From contig DBTX01000032.1 in NCBI GenBank assembly GCA_002307275.1, forward strand, positions 1 to 31,783: a stretch of 31,783 nucleotides of DNA, written 5' to 3'. Within the stretch, counting starts at the first letter, position 1. Each line of letters opens with the position of its first letter. The position numbers and the translations under genes were made by a program. Source of the DNA: Hungateiclostridiaceae bacterium UBA1305. GTDB lineage: Bacteria; Bacillota; Clostridia; Acetivibrionales; DTU013. Under the pieces are notes generated by a model, which had not been told where the DNA came from, did no database searches, and worked only from the letters and a program-made list of their open reading frames with translations. Of this stretch, positions 7,175-15,027 are shown piece by piece.

Positions 7175-9340
7175 TTAATACTGCAATTGCATCCTGTTTC
7201 CGGTCACTTCAAATCTTGCTTTTTGAACCTTGGCACCTGTCAGCTCTTCGCTTCTTGCATCAGGTTGGCTTCCACCGATGTAAATATCAAAGCTGCCCGG
7301 TTCAAGCACAGCCTTGCCGTCATTATCTATAAGTGCCAGCTGTCTTGGCGTTAGAGAGAATTGTACCTCAATTTGCTCACCAGGTTTGAGATTCACTTTT
7401 TTGACGCCCCTGAGCGACCACTTTGGCACTTCGACACTGGCGTCCACATCCTTGAGGTAAAGCTGCACGGTTTCTTCCGATGCGCGTTTGCCGGCATTCT
7501 TCACAGTAGCGCTGCAATTGACGGAATCTCCTGCCTTAATACTGCCATCGACCTTTATGGGGCTGTATTCGAATTTCGTATAGCTCAATCCGTATCCGAA
7601 AGGATAAAGTGCTTCAACTGCCATATAACGATAGGTCCTGTTCTTCATTGCATAATCGTGAAAATCAGGCAATTCTTCAGTAGATGCGTAGAATGTTACC
7701 GGAAGCCTGCCTGAGGGGCTGTAGTCGCCAAACAACAGTGATGCCACGGCTTCTCCTCCGCGTCCGCCCGGATACCATGCCTGTACAATGGCCGGCACAT
7801 GCTCATCCGCCCATTTCACTGCCAGTGCGCTTCCGGACAGGAGTACCAGAACCACCGGCTTGCCCACTGCGACAATCTGCTCCAACAGTTCCTGCTGCAG
7901 ACCGGGAAGATTCAGGTCCACCTTATCGCCGCTGGCAAATTCGTTCGAGGTGTCGCCTTCCTCGCCTTCGATTGTCGCATCCAGACCGAGACACATTACA
8001 ACCACATCCGAACTTTCTGCCACTGACAATGCTTCCGCAAAGCTGCCGCGAGGTTCGCTCAATCCCACTTTCTGCTTGTACAGGTGGCAGCCTTCCGAAT
8101 AGAAAAGTCTGATATCCTTCCCTGCCTCAGCCCTGATTCCGTCAAGTACGGTCACATGTCTGTCAGAGGTACCGAAGTAATTGCCCTCAAGAGCGGTCCT
8201 GCTGTCGGCATTCGGCCCGATAACGCCAATTGTCTTTAGCTTTGATTTGTCCAACGGCAGCAATCCTTCGTTTTTCAATAATACAATCGACTTCTTTGCC
8301 ACTTCAACGGAGAAATCACTGTGCTTCTCACAACTGACTACATCGTAAGGTGTATCTGTATAAGGCACTTCTTCAGGCTTGTCAAACATGCCGAGCTTCA
8401 TCCTTGTCACAAAAAGTCTGACCAGCGAGCGGTCGATCGTCTCTTCTTTCACGAGTCCCTCTCTATGAGCAATAAGAAGGTTGCCGTACAGATTGCCGCA
8501 ATTTGTATCACATCCGTTATTAACAGCAAGTGCACAGGATTCCGGTGCGGTTTTAGTCACCATGTGTCCCTCGTGGAAATCCTTGATCGCCCAGCAGTCG
8601 GAGGTAACATGTCCTTCGAAGCCCCATTCGTTGCGCAGGATATCCTGCAGCAGTGTCCTGCTTCCGCAGCAGGGTTCGCCGTTGGTCCTGTTGTAGGCGC
8701 CCATGACGGCTTCTACGCCGGCTTCCTGTACGAGTTCCTTGAAGGCGGGCAGGTAGGTCTCGCGCATATCCTTCTGTGTTGCGACTGCATTAAACTGATG
8801 TCTTTCACTTTCAGGTCCGCTGTGAATGGCATAATGTTTAGCGCAGGCAGCAGCTTTCAGATATTTCTTATCCTTGCCCTGGATGCCCTTTACGAATGCT
8901 ACTCCAAGTCTCCCAGTCAGGTAAGGGTCTTCTCCGTAGGTTTCATGGCCGCGCCCCCATCTCGGGTCTCTGAAAATATTTATGTTCGGGGACCAGAAGG
9001 TCAGTCCCTTATAAATATCGCGGTCGCCCTTTTTTACGCTTTCATGGTATTTAGCCCTGCCTTCCGTTGAAATAATATCTGCAATTTTATATATGAGATT
9101 TTCGTCAAAGGTAGCAGCCATACCAATCGCCTGGGGAAATACAGTAGCTGTACCGGCCCTTGCGACACCGTGCAGGGCTTCGCTCCACCAGTTGTAAGCA
9201 GGGACGTCCAGCCTGGGTATTGCGGGTGACTTGTGGAGCATTTGCGTGACCTTCTCTTCGAGCGTCATTTTGGAAACAAGGTCTTTTGCGCGCACTTCAA
9301 AGCTGAGCTTCTCATCCAGATATGCTGGTGTTTTGGACAT
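7175..9340 (-). CDS. GH3 beta-glucosidase/beta-xylosidase, intracellular
   Basis: A 721-residue glycoside hydrolase family 3 enzyme. The (beta/alpha)8 domain contains WWSEALHGVARAG (51-63), DPRWGRGHETYGEDPY (125-140), the substrate-binding pair K168-H169 in CAKHYAIHSG, and the catalytic nucleophile D248 in VTSDCWAI. The alpha/beta sandwich follows (about 350-570, with GPNADSRTALEGNYFG and the WYPGGRGGEAVASLLFGD block) and a C-terminal fibronectin III-like domain (about 600-700). No signal peptide is present, so it acts on imported oligosaccharides. The WSEALHGVARAG block is shared with bacterial xylosidases, so xylo-oligosaccharide cleavage is as likely as cello-oligosaccharide cleavage. AAGGAGG sits 7 bases before the ATG. 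Confidence 0.93.
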   Translation of the reverse strand: MSKTPAYLDEKLSFEVRAKDLVSKMTLEEKVTQMLHKSPAIPRLDVPAYNWWSEALHGVARAGTATVFPQAIGMAATFDENLIYKIADIISTEGRAKYHESVKKGDRDIYKGLTFWSPNINIFRDPRWGRGHETYGEDPYLTGRLGVAFVKGIQGKDKKYLKAAACAKHYAIHSGPESERHQFNAVATQKDMRETYLPAFKELVQEAGVEAVMGAYNRTNGEPCCGSRTLLQDILRNEWGFEGHVTSDCWAIKDFHEGHMVTKTAPESCALAVNNGCDTNCGNLYGNLLIAHREGLVKEETIDRSLVRLFVTRMKLGMFDKPEEVPYTDTPYDVVSCEKHSDFSVEVAKKSIVLLKNEGLLPLDKSKLKTIGVIGPNADSRTALEGNYFGTSDRHVTVLDGIRAEAGKDIRLFYSEGCHLYKQKVGLSEPRGSFAEALSVAESSDVVVMCLGLDATIEGEEGDTSNEFASGDKVDLNLPGLQQELLEQIVAVGKPVVLVLLSGSALAVKWADEHVPAIVQAWYPGGRGGEAVASLLFGDYSPSGRLPVTFYASTEELPDFHDYAMKNRTYRYMAVEALYPFGYGLSYTKFEYSPIKVDGSIKAGDSVNCSATVKNAGKRASEETVQLYLKDVDASVEVPKWSLRGVKKVNLKPGEQIEVQFSLTPRQLALIDNDGKAVLEPGSFDIYIGGSQPDARSEELTGAKVQKARFEVTGNRMQLQY

Positions 9341-9494
9341 TTCAAATCCTCCTTGTATTTCGTTTTATAAGTATATTGATAACATATGAGTATTTTTTAC
9401 CCTATTTTGCACGAACAATAATATAATATAATATTATCTGTTATTTTATAATAAATCACGTTATTTATTGCTTAGTACTGGCCTTTTTTTGCTG

Positions 9495-9503
9495 TGATAT
9501 AAT
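9495..9503 (+). promoter_or_regulatory. Extended -10 promoter for the YhfC-like gene
   Basis: TGATATAAT gives a TGn extension plus a perfect TATAAT (9498-9503). No good -35 box is seen at the right distance. The surrounding 9361-9480 spacer is very AT-rich and also holds the leftward GH3 promoter, which I cannot place precisely. Confidence 0.5.
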
Positions 9504-9575
9504 GTGGTATAGGGCTGCAGAAATAAATATCAGCCGGGGATTGGCCTATTAAATTAAAAAGGGGTGATTAGGGAC

Positions 9576-10388
9576 ATGGATAAAATTCAAAATGTAAGTA
9601 CGTTATCTGTCACCTTCATGGCGATTTCAGCATTCCTGTCAATTGTAGTACCCATTGGCATCATTATCTGGATGGGCGTTAAAAAAACATTGAATGCAAA
9701 GGCGCTTTTTTTCGGTGCCCTGTTATTCATTATCTTCTCATTAGTGTTGGAGAATCTTACGCACGTGTTGATCCTGGGGAAGGACCCGACCCAGAATGCA
9801 ATTTATAAAAACATTGTGCTGTATATGCTTTATGGTGGTTTTGCGGCGGGAATTTTTGAAGAAACGGCGAGATTGCTAGGTTTCAAATTCCTGGTAAAGG
9901 TCAGTGGAGGCGAAAGTCTTAACACAGGCATTTCTTATGGCCTTGGGCATGGTGGCGTTGAGTCGGCGCTACTGGGTGGATATATCTCGATCAGTTATCT
10001 GCTTACCTCAATCATGGTGAATGGCGGTATGCTGAAGGGAACGACTGCTGCCATGAACGAACAGCAGCTTGCGAGCTTTAATCAGGAAATCAGTGTTCTT
10101 ACCTCTTCGCCCTCAAACGTATTTCTTGTGGTAGGTATTGAAAGAGTGGTCGCATTGACGCTTCAGGTAGCATTATCGCTGCTTGTGTTTAAAGCTGTAA
10201 GGGATAAGAAGTGGTTGTATTTCATCTATGCAATATTGATTCATGCGGGTGTCGATATGGTCGCAGTTTTAGGCCAAAGAGGCTACATCAGCAATATGTT
10301 CGTACTGGAGGGCATCATCCTGCTTATGACGATTGCAAGCATTGTATTTGCATTGAAAGTAAGCAAAAGAGTGAATGCAGAGCAATAG
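9576..10388 (+). CDS. YhfC family intramembrane metalloprotease
   Basis: A 270-residue polytopic protein with about seven hydrophobic helices. Putative zinc-site motifs are EETAR (95-99), HGGVE (125-129) and HAGVD near residue 227, each inside a membrane helix, the arrangement described for the YhfC/DUF2324 family of predicted CPBP-like intramembrane proteases. The substrate is unknown. A GTG at 9564 is in frame, but AAGGGGTGA (9559-9567) is placed better for the ATG at 9576. The gene appears monocistronic: metA downstream has its own promoter. Confidence 0.8.
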   Translation: MDKIQNVSTLSVTFMAISAFLSIVVPIGIIIWMGVKKTLNAKALFFGALLFIIFSLVLENLTHVLILGKDPTQNAIYKNIVLYMLYGGFAAGIFEETARLLGFKFLVKVSGGESLNTGISYGLGHGGVESALLGGYISISYLLTSIMVNGGMLKGTTAAMNEQQLASFNQEISVLTSSPSNVFLVVGIERVVALTLQVALSLLVFKAVRDKKWLYFIYAILIHAGVDMVAVLGQRGYISNMFVLEGIILLMTIASIVFALKVSKRVNAEQ

Positions 10389-10431
10389 CAATTTTCGTTT
10401 TTATTAAGCTAGTGCAGTGAAGATTGATTTA

Positions 10432-10440
10432 TGGTATAAT
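10432..10440 (+). promoter_or_regulatory. Extended -10 promoter of metA
   Basis: TGGTATAAT, a TGn extension with perfect TATAAT (10435-10440), about 60 bases before the metA start. The leader is too short for an S-box riboswitch or T-box, and neither motif is present. Confidence 0.55.
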
Positions 10441-10497
10441 ACTGGAATTATCTTAACAAAACGCTACGTTTTACTGCATATGAAAGGTGGAAAATCA

Positions 10498-11415
10498 ATG
10501 CCGATCAAGATACCTGATAGTTTGCCGGCAGCAGAAGTGTTGACTGGAGAAAATATATTTGTCATGTCGGAAGCAAGAGCCGAAATGCAGGACATAAGGC
10601 CGCTCAGCATTGTGCTTCTGAACCTGATGCCTACGAAAATAGCTACTGAGACCCAATTGCTGAGACTGATCGGAAATACCCCGATTCAGGTGGATGTCAC
10701 CTTTCTTCATCCGGAATCCTACAAACCTAAGAATACACCTGAGGAACACCTTCTTAAGTTTTACAATACCTTTAGCGAAATCAGGGAGAAGAAATTCGAT
10801 GGTCTGATCATAACCGGAGCACCCGTGGAGAACATGGCTTTTGAAGAAGTCGATTACTGGGAAGAACTCAAGGAGATCATGGAATGGAGCCTGCATAACG
10901 TTTACTCCACCTTCCACATTTGCTGGGGTGCACAGGCGGGCTTGTACTACCACTATGGCGTGCAGAAATACCCGATTTCGGAGAAGATGTCGGGTGTGTT
11001 TGAACACAAGGTTATCAAACAGAATGTAATGCTGATGAGGGGATTCGATGAGAAATTCTTCGCCCCGCATTCCAGACATACGGAGATCAGACGGAAGGAT
11101 ATTGAAAAGGTTGAGGGACTCAGCATTCTTTCGGAATCTGATGAAGCAGGTGTGTATATCGTTTCTGCGCTGAAAGGCAGGCAGATTTTTGTTACCGGAC
11201 ACTCAGAATATGACCCCCTTACGCTAAAGGGCGAATATGAACGGGATATGTCAAGAGGGCTCAATCCTGTACTCCCAAAGTACTATTTCAAAGATGACGA
11301 CCCTGGGAAACCACCGATCATCAGATGGAGAGCGCATGCAAACCTGCTGTATTCAAACTGGCTGAACTATTATGTATATCAGGAAACTCCGTTTGATCTG
11401 GCAGAACTGAAATAG
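10498..11415 (+). CDS. metA: Homoserine O-acyltransferase MetA, probably acetyl-CoA-specific
   Basis: A 305-residue enzyme of methionine synthesis that acylates homoserine. The amidotransferase-like catalytic cysteine is C142 in FHICWGAQAG, and FVTGHSEYD supplies the histidine and glutamate of the active site. Residue 111 is Glu (ITGAPVENM). From the published MetA family work, Glu at this position marks acetyl-CoA use whereas Gly, as in Escherichia coli (GAPLG), marks succinyl-CoA use, so this is predicted to be homoserine O-acetyltransferase despite the family's succinyltransferase name. An upstream in-frame ATG at 10480 lies inside the region used as ribosome site (AAAGGTGG), so the start at 10498 is chosen. 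Length agrees with the family norm of about 300-310. Confidence 0.93.
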   Translation: MPIKIPDSLPAAEVLTGENIFVMSEARAEMQDIRPLSIVLLNLMPTKIATETQLLRLIGNTPIQVDVTFLHPESYKPKNTPEEHLLKFYNTFSEIREKKFDGLIITGAPVENMAFEEVDYWEELKEIMEWSLHNVYSTFHICWGAQAGLYYHYGVQKYPISEKMSGVFEHKVIKQNVMLMRGFDEKFFAPHSRHTEIRRKDIEKVEGLSILSESDEAGVYIVSALKGRQIFVTGHSEYDPLTLKGEYERDMSRGLNPVLPKYYFKDDDPGKPPIIRWRAHANLLYSNWLNYYVYQETPFDLAELK

Positions 11416-11439
11416 GAATATTGTAGAGCAGAATTAAGG

Positions 11440-11445
11440 TATAAT
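11440..11445 (+). promoter_or_regulatory. -10 box in front of RNA element B
   Basis: A perfect TATAAT lies 7 bases before the first conserved base of RNA element B, so transcription would start at or near the element's 5' end. No convincing -35 box is seen. Confidence 0.45.
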
Positions 11446-11452
11446 GCAGAAT

Positions 11453-11633
11453 ATAACGAGGCGAAAGATGTCCCCCACCTCTATAGGTGGCGGGTACCGA
11501 TTTGGTTTTCTGGCGGCGAGCCTATCTCCAGCCTCGTTGAAACGCAGCAGCTGTAATAAAATTTTTCTACAATCGAAGAATTTTATTTTGGACCGATGCG
11601 TTATAAAAAATGAGTCACAAGAGGTGAGTAATT
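11453..11633 (+). ncRNA. Structured RNA element B, leader of the Rrf2 genes
   Basis: This leader folds into a closing stem AACGAGGC (11456-11463) with GCCTCGTT (11531-11538), a hairpin CCACCT/AGGTGG inside GTCCC/GGGTAC, a CTGG/CCAG hairpin, then an outer AACGCA/TGCGTT stem enclosing TAAAATT/AATTTTA. It shares long sequence blocks with element A at 2498, and several stems change by compensating pairs between the two copies. It ends at the ribosome site (AAGAGGTGAG) of the first Rrf2 gene. It resembles no riboswitch class I can name. A cis-acting regulator or a processed small RNA are both possible. Confidence 0.65.
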
Positions 11634-11636
11634 CGG

Positions 11637-12089
11637 ATGAAACTCTCAACAAAAGGTAAATACGGTCTGGAAGCAATGGTTGACCTGGCAGTACATACAT
11701 CGGAAGGCCCGATAAGTTTGAAAAGTATCTCGGCCAGGCAGAATTTGCCGGAAAATTATTTAGAGCAGATATTCCTTGTTCTTAGAAGGAGCGAATTGGT
11801 TAGCAGTATACGCGGCGCTCAGGGCGGATATCTGCTTGCAAAGCCTGCTGAGAAAATAAGCGTGCTTGAGGTGCTGAATGCTCTTGAGGGACCACTTGCT
11901 CCCGTTTCATGCATAATAGAGGGGAACAGCGGAACTTGTGCCAGATATGCCCGTTGTGCTTCGAGAACACTATGGGAAAAGGTTAAGGCATTGCTGGATA
12001 CGACTGCCTCTTCCATTACGCTGGGTGAACTTGTCGACAAATACAGGGCAGCCAATCAGGCTGATAATCAAATAGAGTACTATATATAA
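11637..12089 (+). CDS. Rrf2 family regulator with three-cysteine cluster motif (IscR-like)
   Basis: A 150-residue Rrf2 protein: winged-helix N terminus MKLSTKGKYGLEAMVDLAV, recognition segment NLPENYLEQIFLVLRRSELVSS, wing GAQGGYLLAKPAEKISVLEVLNALEG. It contains three cysteines spaced C-x8-C-x5-C (CIIEGNSGTCARYARC), in the position where IscR-type members bind a [2Fe-2S] cluster, although IscR itself has C-x5-C-x5-C. A redox or Fe-S-sensing role is therefore inferred. GAGGTGAG lies 8 bases before the ATG. It is the first gene of a two-gene unit behind RNA element B. No iscS or iscU gene is next to it. Confidence 0.88.
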   Translation: MKLSTKGKYGLEAMVDLAVHTSEGPISLKSISARQNLPENYLEQIFLVLRRSELVSSIRGAQGGYLLAKPAEKISVLEVLNALEGPLAPVSCIIEGNSGTCARYARCASRTLWEKVKALLDTTASSITLGELVDKYRAANQADNQIEYYI

Positions 12090-12107
12090 ATTGGAAGAGG
12101 TGCCGGA

Positions 12108-12557
12108 ATGAAGCTTTCTACAAAAGGCAGATATGGCGTCAGGGCTCTTGTGGATATGGCTGTATATGCAAAAAATGAACATATCTCTCTTTATAGTATT
12201 GCCCAAAGGCAGGATGTTTCAGAGAATTATCTTGAACAGGTGTTTTCTACACTGCGCAAGGCTGGTATTGTGAGAAGTGTAAAAGGGGCGCAGGGAGGTT
12301 ATATCCTTGCCGATCTGCCTGAGAATATTACAATTGAACGAGTATTGAGAGCGCTTGAGGGCGATATTACAATTGTTGATGAGGATACAGGGATCAAAGC
12401 TGCAGACAACAGCAGCATCAGCCGATTGCTCAAACAGCATGTCTGGGACAGGATGACAGCGGATATTAATAACCTTGTCAATTCCATCACTTTGGGGGAT
12501 ATGGCGGATGATTACAGAAAAAAGAATGGTTTGGCAGAAGAGATGTATTATATCTGA
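12108..12557 (+). CDS. Rrf2 family regulator without cysteines (CymR-like)
   Basis: A 149-residue paralogue of the upstream gene, starting 18 bases after its stop with its own ribosome site AGAGGTG. MKLSTKGRYGVRALVDMAVY and the wing KGAQGGYILADLPENITIERVLRALEG are clear Rrf2 features. The loop that carries cysteines in the upstream copy reads ITIVDEDTGIKAADNSS and has none, so it cannot hold the cluster the same way. This resembles CymR, which senses cysteine status through a protein partner, but the assignment is tentative. Both proteins end in E-x-YYI (IEYYI, EMYYI), showing a recent tandem duplication or heterodimer pair. A terminator follows. Confidence 0.88.
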   Translation: MKLSTKGRYGVRALVDMAVYAKNEHISLYSIAQRQDVSENYLEQVFSTLRKAGIVRSVKGAQGGYILADLPENITIERVLRALEGDITIVDEDTGIKAADNSSISRLLKQHVWDRMTADINNLVNSITLGDMADDYRKKNGLAEEMYYI

Positions 12558-12594
12558 TGGATTTTCTGACTAATAATTTTCTCGCAAAATGAAA

Positions 12595-12634
12595 GAGCCG
12601 CTACAGGTGTAAAAAACCTCATGCGGCTCATTTT
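12595..12634 (+). terminator. Intrinsic terminator of the Rrf2 pair
   Basis: GAGCCGC (12595-12601) pairs with GCGGCTC (12623-12629), with an inner AGGT/ACCT, followed by ATTTT. It lies 40 bases after the second Rrf2 gene and just before the convergent membrane-protein gene, which it may also serve. Confidence 0.75.
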
Positions 12635-12652
12635 ATGTGTTATAATTGCCGC

Positions 12653-13069
12653 CTATCCGTTAACATTGGTATTTGAAGATCCGGTGAGAGTTCTTTTCAA
12701 CACCAGATAGCCTAGTCCGCCAAAAATCAATGCACTGAAAAGACTTCCCCAGGAAAAGTAATGTCCGTACCTGAAAAGTGTTATGATCAGACTAAGTACA
12801 CACATTGCTCCATAGCCGAGTAATCCGATGTAGAGAAACTGTTCCTTCATGTTTGCATAGGTGAGCAGCAGTCCAAGAATGAATGCCCAGTAGGCCAATG
12901 AAGAGATAATAGCTCCAAAATTGATACTGAAGATACTACCCAGAATTAAAATCACCAGCCCTGCGAAAAGCAGAACCATGTCAATAGGAAGCAGGATCCT
13001 GAAAAATTTGTTTGTGCTGAAGAATGCCCTTAGTTCACCACTGATGTTGGAATAGGTATTCACATGCAT
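12653..13069 (-). CDS. Small polytopic membrane protein, unknown function
   Basis: About 138 residues with four hydrophobic helices (approximately 25-45, 52-70, 82-100 and 108-124) and a short polar N terminus. I recognise no family. Start choice is uncertain: AAGGAG is only 2 bases from the ATG at 13069 but 8 bases from an in-frame GTG at 13063, and an upstream TTG at 13081 is also open. It is monocistronic and leftward, convergent with the Rrf2 pair and divergent from the GH94 remnant. Confidence 0.7.
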   Translation of the reverse strand: MHVNTYSNISGELRAFFSTNKFFRILLPIDMVLLFAGLVILILGSIFSINFGAIISSLAYWAFILGLLLTYANMKEQFLYIGLLGYGAMCVLSLIITLFRYGHYFSWGSLFSALIFGGLGYLVLKRTLTGSSNTNVNG

Positions 13070-13121
13070 CGCTCCTTCCAAAATGGGTATAGTTGATATT
13101 GATAATAATGGTAAAACTTTG

Positions 13122-13183
13122 AAATTTAATTATATTATATAGAAATGTTCACCATTTATCAATTATATTATATAATTAAATTT
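13122..13183. repeat. AT-rich inverted repeat in the divergent promoter region
   Basis: Twenty-base arms (13122-13141 and 13164-13183) made only of A and T apart from flanks, one mismatch, separated by 22 bases. It lies between the divergent membrane-protein gene and the GH94 remnant and contains several TATAAT-like sequences on both strands. It may be an operator or simply AT-rich promoter DNA. Confidence 0.5.
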
Positions 13184-13226
13184 TAGTATATTTGCCAAAA
13201 TTGACAAATATATGGAGGCATTGTCC

Positions 13227-14250
13227 ATGAAATTCGGATATTTTGACGACAGAGCCCGTGAATATGTCATTACGAGACCTGACACGCCTACGCCATGGAT
13301 CAATTATATAGGCAGTGGGAAATACGGCGGTATCGTATCGAATACGGGCGGAGGATACAGCTTTCACAAGGACCCACAAAACAGAAGGATAACGAGATAC
13401 AGATACAACAGCATCCCCATGGACAGGCCCGGAAGGTATGTTTACATCAGGGATGCTGGAGAAGATGAAGAATGCCATAAACGGGTCCTGCTGGGATGGA
13501 GAATGGTATACGAGGGTGTTTGATGATGAGAGCATGCCGATAGGGGCCAAAAAAAATACCTTTGGAAAGATATTTATCAACTCGCAGTACTGGGCAGTCC
13601 TGGGTGGTGTTGCGGACAAGACTCGCTCCCGCAAGTGCCTTTATTCTGTCAATAAATACTTGAACACCAAATACGGCATAGTGGCGATGTATCCGGCCTA
13701 TACTCAGTACGAGGATTCCAAGGGGGGCATAACCACTTATTATCCGGGGGCGAAGGAAAACGGGGGCATATTTTGCCATACGAACCCGTGGGTGATGATT
13801 GCAGAGATCATGGAAGGCAACGGAGACCTGGCTTTCGAATACTACGGCCAGATATTGCCGGCGAGACGCAACAATGATGCTGAACATTTTGAGGTAGAGC
13901 CTTATGTCTACCCGCAAAACATCCTCGGCAAGGAGCATCCGCAGTTCGGTATCGCCAGAAACTCCTGGCTTAGTGGTACGGCTGCATGGAATATGGTCGC
14001 ATCGAGTCAGTACATATTGGGAATATGTACTGATTACGACTGTCTGACTGTTGATCCGTGTATACCTCGTGCATGGGATGGTTTCAGGGCTAAAAGGGTA
14101 TTCCGAGGTGCAGTTTATCATATAGAAGTGAAGAATCCGGCACATGTGAATTGCGGAGTAAAACGTATCCTGATAAACGGCACGGAGGCTGATAGAATAC
14201 CTGTGCAACAGACAGGCAGCAACGTTCATGTTGTTGTGGAACCAGGATGA
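13227..14250 (+). pseudogene. Cellobiose phosphorylase (GH94) remnant with internal deletion
   Basis: Two pieces of one GH94 protein remain. The first (13227 to about 13455) reads MKFGYFDDRAREYVITRPDT and on to RPGRYVYIRD, the standard N terminus of cellobiose phosphorylase, with GGAGG 8 bases before its ATG. The second, in the next frame (about 13455-14250), reads KNAINGSCWDGEWY, GGITTYYPGAKENGGIFCH, then SWLSGTAAWNM and VDPCIPRAWDGF, the C-terminal part. The intact enzyme is about 810 residues; roughly 480 central residues are missing, including the region with the catalytic aspartate, and the join is out of frame. The product cannot phosphorolyse cellobiose. Codon patterns in both pieces are still intact, so the deletion is probably recent. 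Confidence 0.88.
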
Positions 14251-14360
14251 GAATGCGGTTCGAGTATATTGAATATGCACCGGAGGGAATGTCGTGAAGT
14301 TTACAGATAAGTGTTTTATAGGCATTATATGACAAAAACCTAAAATTCTATCAAAAAAAC

Positions 14361-14389
14361 TTGATTAGTTGAACTTTGTGTAATATAAT
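14361..14389 (+). promoter_or_regulatory. Promoter of the zinc-ribbon gene
   Basis: TTGATT (14361-14366), 17 bp, TATAAT (14384-14389), about 100 bases before the zinc-ribbon protein start. Confidence 0.65.
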
Positions 14390-14488
14390 GTAAATGCTCA
14401 GCATATAAAGGCATTTGTTGCCGATGTGCTGCAATATTTGCTGCGGTAGCAGAAAACTACTAATCTTTCTGAAACGAGGGGACTGTAA

Positions 14489-14773
14489 ATGTTCGAAGAC
14501 AAAACGTTGGTGTGCAAGGATTGTGGGCAGGAATTTGTTTTTACAGCTGGAGAACAGGAGTTTTATTCAACAAGAGGTTTCCAGAATGAACCCGGAAGAT
14601 GTAAAGAGTGCAGATCATCAAGAAAGTCCCAGTTTAGCAGGGATGGCTCTGCAAAAAGGGAAAGAGAAATGTTTGATGCTGTTTGCGCGCAGTGCGGAAA
14701 AGAAACCAAGGTTCCTTTCAAACCACGCTTGGACAAGCCCGTATATTGCAGCGATTGCTTTTCCAATCGTTAA
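14489..14773 (+). CDS. Small zinc-ribbon protein
   Basis: A 94-residue protein with two CxxC pairs forming one ribbon (CKDCGQEF at 9-12 and CKEC near 38-41) and two more near the C terminus (CAQCGKE near 67-70 and CSDC near 87-90), so two zinc-binding knuckles are expected. The FVFTAGEQEFYSTRGFQNEP segment between the first two pairs is typical of the clostridial probable-zinc-ribbon family (zinc_ribbon/CxxC-CxxC, PF13451 type). Function is unknown; nucleic-acid or protein binding is inferred. GAGGGG lies about 8 bases before the ATG, chosen over an overlapping frame. Confidence 0.82.
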   Translation: MFEDKTLVCKDCGQEFVFTAGEQEFYSTRGFQNEPGRCKECRSSRKSQFSRDGSAKREREMFDAVCAQCGKETKVPFKPRLDKPVYCSDCFSNR

Positions 14774-14810
14774 TGTGATTTCTGACTGATCCATTTTTAA
14801 TGAAAGTTTT

Positions 14811-14838
14811 TAGCCCTGTGTATAACTATACAGGGCTA
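14811..14838. repeat. Hairpin after the zinc-ribbon gene
   Basis: TAGCCCTGT (14811-14819) pairs with ACAGGGCTA (14830-14838). Neither strand has a T run directly after it, so it is a poor intrinsic terminator, though it may slow polymerase or stabilise the upstream mRNA's 3' end. Confidence 0.5.
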
Positions 14839-14919
14839 TACTTGTATAATGGTGTAATGCTGAAATCTGTAAGCACGCAGGCTGTTTGGTTTACATAAAA
14901 CCGGAGAATTTAAACAAAG

Positions 14920-15027
14920 TTATCCATAGGCTTATACACATTCAAAGGCGCTTTATTGTAGTTATTCACAGGTTTATCCACATAATCCACAGGATTTATA
15001 TTCACAAAACACTTGTTTTGTGAATAT
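14920..15027 (+). promoter_or_regulatory. Cluster of DnaA-box-like sequences
   Basis: Six 9-mers in the same orientation match TTATNCACA or differ by one base: TTATCCATA (14920), TTATACACA (14932), TTATTCACA (14962), TTATCCACA (14974), TAATCCACA (14983) and ATATTCACA (14998); a seventh lies in reverse at 15019-15027. Three are perfect, including the strong consensus TTATCCACA. Spacings are 12, 30, 12, 9 and 15. No dnaA or dnaN is in the window, so a regulatory cluster like those of Bacillus subtilis, or datA/DARS sites, is more likely than oriC. The rest of the 14774-15282 gap shows no gene. Confidence 0.75.

Noticed and set aside
8321..9070. 249-codon open frame on the plus strand
   Set aside because: Lies wholly antisense to the GH3 gene, has no ribosome site and no recognisable domain; a shadow of GH3 codon bias.
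10495..11202. 235-codon open frame on the minus strand
   Set aside because: Antisense to metA, which has clear catalytic motifs; no independent evidence.
11453..11633. Known riboswitch (SAM, T-box, c-di-GMP, c-di-AMP, TPP, FMN, cobalamin)
   Set aside because: None of the conserved cores of these classes is present in element A or B.
13447..14325. 292-codon open frame on the minus strand
   Set aside because: Antisense to the C-terminal GH94 fragment, whose protein motifs are unmistakable.
14811..14838. Intrinsic terminator for the zinc-ribbon gene
   Set aside because: The stem is good, but no T run follows it on either strand.
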